Origin: Metabacillus dongyingensis | Lineage (GTDB): Bacteria > Bacillota > Bacilli > Bacillales > Bacillaceae | NCBI RefSeq assembly: GCF_019933155.2 | Contig: NZ_CP082944.1 | Span: forward strand, 1,676,001-1,740,000 | DNA length: 64,000 nucleotides | Direction: 5' to 3' | Part shown: piece after piece, positions 60,005-64,000 of the stretch | How positions within the stretch are numbered: the first letter of the stretch is position 1 | Layout: every line of letters begins with the position of its first letter | Notes under the pieces: generated by a model | The model's input: only the letters and a program-made list of their open reading frames with translations | What the model was told of the DNA's origin: nothing | The model's database searches: none | Position numbers and translations under genes: made by a program

Positions 60005-61577
60005 TGACCGCCATGTATTAGCTGGAATGAGAAAAGCAATACCCTGGGAAACAATCGGAGCAGTATGCGTCGGGGAAGGTACAGATGGGGCTTCAGGCTA
60101 TGATGTAATTATGAAGACGAGACCGGATATCGTTATGACAGATATCTATATGCCTGTAATGACAGGTCTTGAAATGCTTCAGAGGCTGAGAGAACACGAT
60201 TTTAACGGAAAAGCCATTATATTGAGCGGCTATGCAGACTTTGAATATGCCAGAAAAGCATTGCAATTGGATGTACATGATTATTTATCAAAGCCTGTTA
60301 CGATTCAAACAATCACTGAAGTCTTGCAAGGAGTGATAACTCAGCTTGAAAAAGACTCGTTAGCTAAAAAGCAGCAAAGAGAGACAAAAGATACTCTTGA
60401 ATATTATCAGTCTATGCTGCTTAATTCATGGCTGAAATCTGTTGTCATCGGATTACAGGATCAGCAATTTACACTCTTAAACAATGAGAAATTAAAAGTG
60501 ACAAACTTAAAGCACATCGTACTTTGCATACAAATGGAAAAGTCTCCGGGCCTACAATCGAATCCTGCATGGCCGAAATTTATAAAGTCATTTAATGAAA
60601 GGAAATTATCTTTTCCCCATTTTGTGAATGCAGAATGGATTGAGCTTGATTACCATGATTCTGCTATTTTCCTTTCGTTCAGTGACGAAATTGCCTCAGA
60701 GACAGTCATTTGTGACACGCTGAAACTTGCAAAGCTGATTTTAGAGGATGTTCGTCAAATCCTGACTATCCCTTTTCAAATGGGGGCAGGCAGTATAAAA
60801 GATGATTGGCAGCATATTTCGATTTCGACAAAAGAGGCATTAAGTGCTTTATCAAAGGCTTCCCCATATGAAATTGTACAATATGAAAAGCTGATAAACG
60901 GAGAACCTGACAAAAAAATAGATTTCCATCGTCCAGTGCCGTTTTACCGTGAATTAGCAGAGGCGTTTAAAATTTACCATAAAGAACATGGTTTGAAAGT
61001 AATCGATCAATTTGTAAAAGAGTGTGAAGAAAACAATCGTTATTTACTCTCTCATCTTAAATTAATTTGCAAAGAATTATGGGCAGTTCTTACATATTCT
61101 CTTTATGAGAACGGATTAAATATTGATGAACTATCTGAAGGGAAACGCATTTATCATTGTATTGACTATATAACTGGCTTAAAGCCCTTTAGTGTTTGGT
61201 TAAAAGATGCGCTGACTGCAGTTTGTGAGCATCAAAAACTTAATGAGAAAGAAAATATTCGGCATAAGCAGGCGGTCGAATATATGATGCAGTATGTTCA
61301 AGAGCACTACAGCAAAAACATAACACTTCAAGATCTATCTGAACAAATTTATATTTCCAGAAACTATTTAAGCCAAATCTTCAAAAAAGCAACAGGTCTC
61401 TCTTTTAATCATTATGTAAATAAAATAAGAATGGAAAAAGCGAAAAATCTAATATTAGAAGGCAAATTGTTAATCTATGAAGTTGCTGAAGAGGTCGGAT
61501 ATAAAAATACGCCTTACTTTAGTTCCCTATTTAAAAAATACACAGGATTAAACCCGACCGATTTATTAAAACAATAA
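59979..61577 (+). CDS. YesN-type response regulator with AraC DNA-binding domain
   Basis: Receiver domain at residues 1-120 with acidic pocket VDDD, phospho-acceptor Asp55 in DIVMTDIYMP, Ser/Lys in ILSGYADF and LSKPV. A long, poorly conserved linker follows to about residue 430, then a double AraC-type helix-turn-helix (LQDLSEQIYISRNYLSQIFKKATG and IYEVAEEVGYKNTPYFSSLFKKYTG). 532 residues. The start lies inside the kinase gene (26-bp overlap) with GGTGAT upstream; an ATG four codons earlier abuts GGGG. Expected activator of both flanking transport units. Confidence 0.9.
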   Translation: MWRVVIVDDDRHVLAGMRKAIPWETIGAVCVGEGTDGASGYDVIMKTRPDIVMTDIYMPVMTGLEMLQRLREHDFNGKAIILSGYADFEYARKALQLDVHDYLSKPVTIQTITEVLQGVITQLEKDSLAKKQQRETKDTLEYYQSMLLNSWLKSVVIGLQDQQFTLLNNEKLKVTNLKHIVLCIQMEKSPGLQSNPAWPKFIKSFNERKLSFPHFVNAEWIELDYHDSAIFLSFSDEIASETVICDTLKLAKLILEDVRQILTIPFQMGAGSIKDDWQHISISTKEALSALSKASPYEIVQYEKLINGEPDKKIDFHRPVPFYRELAEAFKIYHKEHGLKVIDQFVKECEENNRYLLSHLKLICKELWAVLTYSLYENGLNIDELSEGKRIYHCIDYITGLKPFSVWLKDALTAVCEHQKLNEKENIRHKQAVEYMMQYVQEHYSKNITLQDLSEQIYISRNYLSQIFKKATGLSFNHYVNKIRMEKAKNLILEGKLLIYEVAEEVGYKNTPYFSSLFKKYTGLNPTDLLKQ

Positions 61578-61583
61578 TATGAC

Positions 61584-61606
61584 ATTGCTTTTATAGCAAT
61601 CTTCTT
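61584..61606 (+). terminator. weak terminator after the regulator gene
   Basis: ATTGCT and AGCAAT with a 5-nt loop, then CTTCTT; short stem and broken T-run. Confidence 0.35.
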
Positions 61607-61632
61607 AATTCCTTGTTCAAAATTGAAAGTTA

Positions 61633-61678
61633 TTGTGCATCTGTCTTATATAAACCGACTATGTAAGCGCTTTATAAT
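61633..61678 (+). promoter_or_regulatory. promoter of the binding-protein unit with shared upstream motif
   Basis: TTGTGCATCTGTCTTAT, then TATAAT at 61673-61678, with GTGCAT starting 38 bp before the -10 box. The only difference from the 56305 motif is at two or three positions. No good -35 is present, as expected for an activated promoter. Confidence 0.6.
61661..61675 (+). promoter_or_regulatory. cre site (CcpA) in the binding-protein promoter
   Basis: ATGTAAGCGCTTTAT matches WTGNAANCGNWNNCW except for A in place of C at position 14; it overlaps the spacer and the -10 box. Confidence 0.6.
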
Positions 61679-61723
61679 AAAAGAAATCAGTTATTATTTT
61701 CTTTAATTCGAGGGGGAATCAGA

Positions 61724-63019
61724 ATGAACAGGAAAGTAAGAAAGCTGCTGCTATTAATCATTGCATCTCTATTAGCAATCAGTGTATCTGCATGCAGTGC
61801 ACAATCTTCTAACGGTCAAGATTCATCCGGGAAAAAATCTGAAAAAACAAAGCTCAGGATTGTTTGGTGGGGATCTCAAGAAAGACATGATGCAACATTA
61901 AAGGTTATCGAGCTTTATAAAGAAAAGAATCCCGATGTTTCTTTTGAAACCGAATTCTCTGGATGGGATGGATATTGGGACAAGCTGGCAACTCAATCAG
62001 CAGCAAAAAATGCACCTGATATTATTCAGATGGATGCACAATATTTACAGGAATATGCTTCTAGAAATCAGCTCGCAGATTTAACGGATGGAATAGTAAC
62101 AAAGGATATCGATGAAAATCTGTTAAATTCAGGTGAATATGAAGATCAATTGAAGGCAATTCCGCTTGGAAATAATGCATATGGCATGATTTATAATAAG
62201 GCAGCTCTCGAGAAATTAGGAATTGAGGCGCCAAAGGCCGGCTGGACATGGGATGAGTTTTTTGAACTTGCTGAACAAATCCAGCCAAAATTGGAAAAGG
62301 GAAAATATGTTGTCAGAGATTTTTCTTACGATGCAGGCGTTTATGAGATGTACCAATTAAGCAAGGGAAAAGGACATCTGACAACAGAAGATGGAAAATT
62401 CAATATCGACAAAGAAACTTGGATGCAGTGGATCAACATTTTCAAAGACTTGCGTAAAAAAGGTGTTGTGACTCCTGCCGAGGTAGCTGTATCTGAGCAA
62501 GAATATGACCCTAAAAGGGATTTGCTTTTAAATGGCACGATATTGTTCAAACAGGGCTTCGCAGCACAATTTCCGAGCTTTGACAGTGTGATTCCGGGCA
62601 ATTTTGCACTCCTCAAGGCCCCAAGAGATAAGGAAGCTGGAGGATACTTAAAGCCATCTATGTTCTGGTCTGTCAGTGAACACTCATCTCAAAAAGATGA
62701 GGCGAAAAAGTTTATTGATTTCTTTATTAACGATCCAGAGGCAACCGCCATTCTGGGTAATACAAGAGGACTTCCAGTATCAAGCATCGTCTTGGACGAA
62801 TTAAATTCAAGTTTTACAGACTCTGATAAAGCTCAATTAAATATGATCAATGAAACTGCCCCGGATGCGCAGCCATTTAACGGCGGCCCTAAAGGGTGGG
62901 GGAACTATATACAAAATGATTATACGCAAGTAGGGGAAGAATTGATTTTCGAAAAGATTTCTCCAGAAGAGGCATACGAAGAAATAAAGGCTAAGTTTGC
63001 AGAAACCGTTAATAATTAA
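61724..63019 (+). CDS. carbohydrate ABC transporter substrate-binding lipoprotein
   Basis: Extracellular solute-binding protein of the family 1 (CUT1) class, 431 residues. The lipoprotein signal ends VSAC (Cys24). KLRIVWWGSQERHDATLKVIELY opens the first lobe, GYWDKLATQSAAKNAPDIIQMD is the typical second strand-helix, YGMIYNKAALEKLG and AGWTWDEFFELAEQI follow in the standard order. A GGGGG ribosome site precedes the ATG. It has its own CcpA-blocked, motif-bearing promoter although its permeases are 5 kb upstream. Ligand unknown. Confidence 0.9.
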   Translation: MNRKVRKLLLLIIASLLAISVSACSAQSSNGQDSSGKKSEKTKLRIVWWGSQERHDATLKVIELYKEKNPDVSFETEFSGWDGYWDKLATQSAAKNAPDIIQMDAQYLQEYASRNQLADLTDGIVTKDIDENLLNSGEYEDQLKAIPLGNNAYGMIYNKAALEKLGIEAPKAGWTWDEFFELAEQIQPKLEKGKYVVRDFSYDAGVYEMYQLSKGKGHLTTEDGKFNIDKETWMQWINIFKDLRKKGVVTPAEVAVSEQEYDPKRDLLLNGTILFKQGFAAQFPSFDSVIPGNFALLKAPRDKEAGGYLKPSMFWSVSEHSSQKDEAKKFIDFFINDPEATAILGNTRGLPVSSIVLDELNSSFTDSDKAQLNMINETAPDAQPFNGGPKGWGNYIQNDYTQVGEELIFEKISPEEAYEEIKAKFAETVNN

Positions 63020-63028
63020 TTGCTGCTG

Positions 63029-63059
63029 GTGTCCCCACGGAAAAAAATCCTTGGGACAC
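63029..63059 (+). other. intercistronic hairpin
   Basis: GTGTCCC and GGGACAC pair around a 17-nt loop, with no T-run. It lies between the binding-protein and half-lipoprotein genes and may protect the upstream message, raising binding-protein levels over downstream products. Confidence 0.5.
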
Positions 63060-63092
63060 TGTTCATTCTCAGTCTTTAAAAGGAGGCATGAT

Positions 63093-63611
63093 ATGACAAG
63101 ATACCTCTTTTTAAAATCTTTATTAATCCTTGTACTATTAACTGGATGTGAGAAATCAACACCTGAAGTAAATGTATTGATTTTTTCTAAAATATCACCC
63201 ATACATGAAGCTGCTATTGAAGCTGAGCTATTAATAATGACAAAACACAGGCATAAAATTAACGTGAAACTATACCCTTCATCACGAGAAAAACTGGCAG
63301 TGATGCTCTCTAAGAGAGAAGGAGATGTTTTCATTTCCACTCACGAACATCTATCACAGCTATTAAACAAAAATGGATTGAAGCCTTTGGATCAATTAAT
63401 TCATTCAAGAAATGATATAGAAGATTTCTATCCATTCATGACAAAAAATCAGAACGGTGAAAGGCACTTATATGGGTTGCCAATAAACAAACATATAAAC
63501 CTGTTTGAGAAAAATGAGATTCCAGTAAATGAACCATTGGTCGCCATTCTTCCTGCTTTCAGCAAAAAGCAAGCGGAAGGAGAGGAAATACTTAAGCTAT
63601 TCTTAGATTGA
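63093..63611 (+). CDS. half-size binding-protein-like lipoprotein
   Basis: Lipoprotein of 172 residues: signal LVLLTGC (Cys19), then a sequence that follows a solute-binding protein only in part. VNVLIFSKISPIHEAAIEAELL, KINVKLYPSSREKLAVMLSKREGDVFIS and YGLPINKHINLFEKNEIP resemble the first lobe (the last echoes the LPIN/LPY strand where the chain crosses over), and KKQAEGEEILKLFLD resembles the C-terminal helix; the bulk of the second lobe is missing. AAAGGAGG precedes the ATG. It may be an accessory or sensor-presenting protein rather than a transporter component. Confidence 0.65.
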   Translation: MTRYLFLKSLLILVLLTGCEKSTPEVNVLIFSKISPIHEAAIEAELLIMTKHRHKINVKLYPSSREKLAVMLSKREGDVFISTHEHLSQLLNKNGLKPLDQLIHSRNDIEDFYPFMTKNQNGERHLYGLPINKHINLFEKNEIPVNEPLVAILPAFSKKQAEGEEILKLFLD

Positions 63612-63628
63612 TAAGGAGTTTAGAAATA

Positions 63629-64000
63629 TGAACAATCAAAATTTGCGCGAAACCCTTTATCACTTATCCGATTGGATCATGCGTTTAATTTACCTTAATT
63701 TATTGTGGATAGCCTTTACCCTTCTTGGCCTTGTTCTTTTTGGCTGGGCGCCGGCTTCAATTGCAGCTCAAACCATACTTAGAAAATGGATGATCAGTGA
63801 ACAGCCATTTAATACTCTTCAATTTTTCTGGAAGACTTATAGAAAAGAATTTATGAATAGTCAAAAAGCAAATGGATTTATTCTATTTACTGGAAGCTTA
63901 TTGATCATTGATCTTGCCTTTTTTATGTCTGGCCATACACATCTTTTTATCTTGGGAAGATTTTTCACAGCGCAATTGATTGTGGTATTTATAGTGATTT
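63629..64000 (+). CDS. DUF624 (YesL-like) membrane protein, 3' end outside window
   Basis: The first 124 codons are present and the frame is open at the window edge. The N-terminus MNNQNLRETLYHLSDWIMRL and helix LNLLWIAFTLLGLVLFGWAP with the following ASIAAQTILRKWM match the DUF624/YesL family, membrane proteins of about 200 residues found beside YesMN systems and CUT1 importers. AAGGAG lies before the ATG, 15 bp after the preceding gene. Its role in those systems is unknown. Confidence 0.85.

Overview
The window is a low-GC Gram-positive chromosome segment, most likely from a Bacillus-like member of the Bacillaceae (Bacillus sensu lato, for example Metabacillus; the genus is inferred, not proven). 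The reasons are strong AAAGGAGG-type ribosome sites with frequent GTG/TTG starts, dense intrinsic terminators, a YjcZ-type spore-former peptide, an IspA intracellular subtilase, a cspB-type gene, perfect cre (CcpA) boxes, a canonical sigma-W promoter and B. subtilis-type nag and mur gene sets. No rRNA, tRNA, prophage or CRISPR array was seen.

Layout. 1-8.5 kb: small hypothetical genes, a patatin-like lipase, a secreted M14 carboxypeptidase, a cre-controlled NupC nucleoside carrier, a YczE-like membrane protein and a polar amino-acid ABC importer (all three components). 8.6-9.6 kb: fifteen tandem 51-52 bp units followed by a decayed IS3-type transposase end. 9.7-16.2 kb: GNAT enzymes, a YdaG-like flavin protein, a FAD oxidase/half-MFS/BltD-like overlapping operon, a PH-domain protein and gamma-glutamyltransferase. 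16.3-22.2 kb: a 21-bp phased repeat, then the GlcNAc regulon nagP and nagA-nagB-nagR plus a divergent murQ paralog, with matching NagR-type operators on both promoters. 22.2-31.4 kb: hydrolase, cold-shock gene, PhnA-like protein, Rieske flavoprotein, an ABC-F ATPase behind an attenuator-like leader with a 44-residue reading frame, and a TrpXYZ-like importer. 31.6-40 kb: a regulator, a GntR-controlled sugar-acid dehydrogenase/kinase/permease set with a perfect cre, a PadR/HAAS/DUF4097 module and IspA. 40-46.8 kb: a gene-poor kilobase with a 46-bp near-perfect palindrome and a second 21-bp repeat, a second MraY-like transferase divergent from an adenylyltransferase, AldA, and a sigma-W-driven TerD/VWA pair. 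47.1-56 kb: a seven-gene peptidoglycan salvage operon murQ-murR-murP-mupG-amiE-nagZ-namZ. 56.3-64 kb: an ABC sugar importer split around a YesM/YesN-type two-component system, with a binding protein, a half-size lipoprotein and a DUF624 protein running off the end.

How it works together. Wall fragments cut outside the cell by NamZ, NagZ and AmiE give MurNAc, GlcNAc and MurNAc-GlcNAc. MurP and NagP import and phosphorylate them. MupG splits the 6-phospho-disaccharide, MurQ removes the lactyl ether, and NagA and NagB bring the product to fructose-6-phosphate. The complete route from wall to glycolysis is therefore inside this window, in two separately controlled operons, each with cre-like sites. 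The most unusual points are the combination of the B. subtilis-type secreted hydrolases with MupG, the extra MurQ-like gene in the nag operon, the attenuator-like leader of the ABC-F gene, and intergenic tandem repeats whose periods (52 and 21 bp) are multiples of the DNA helical turn.
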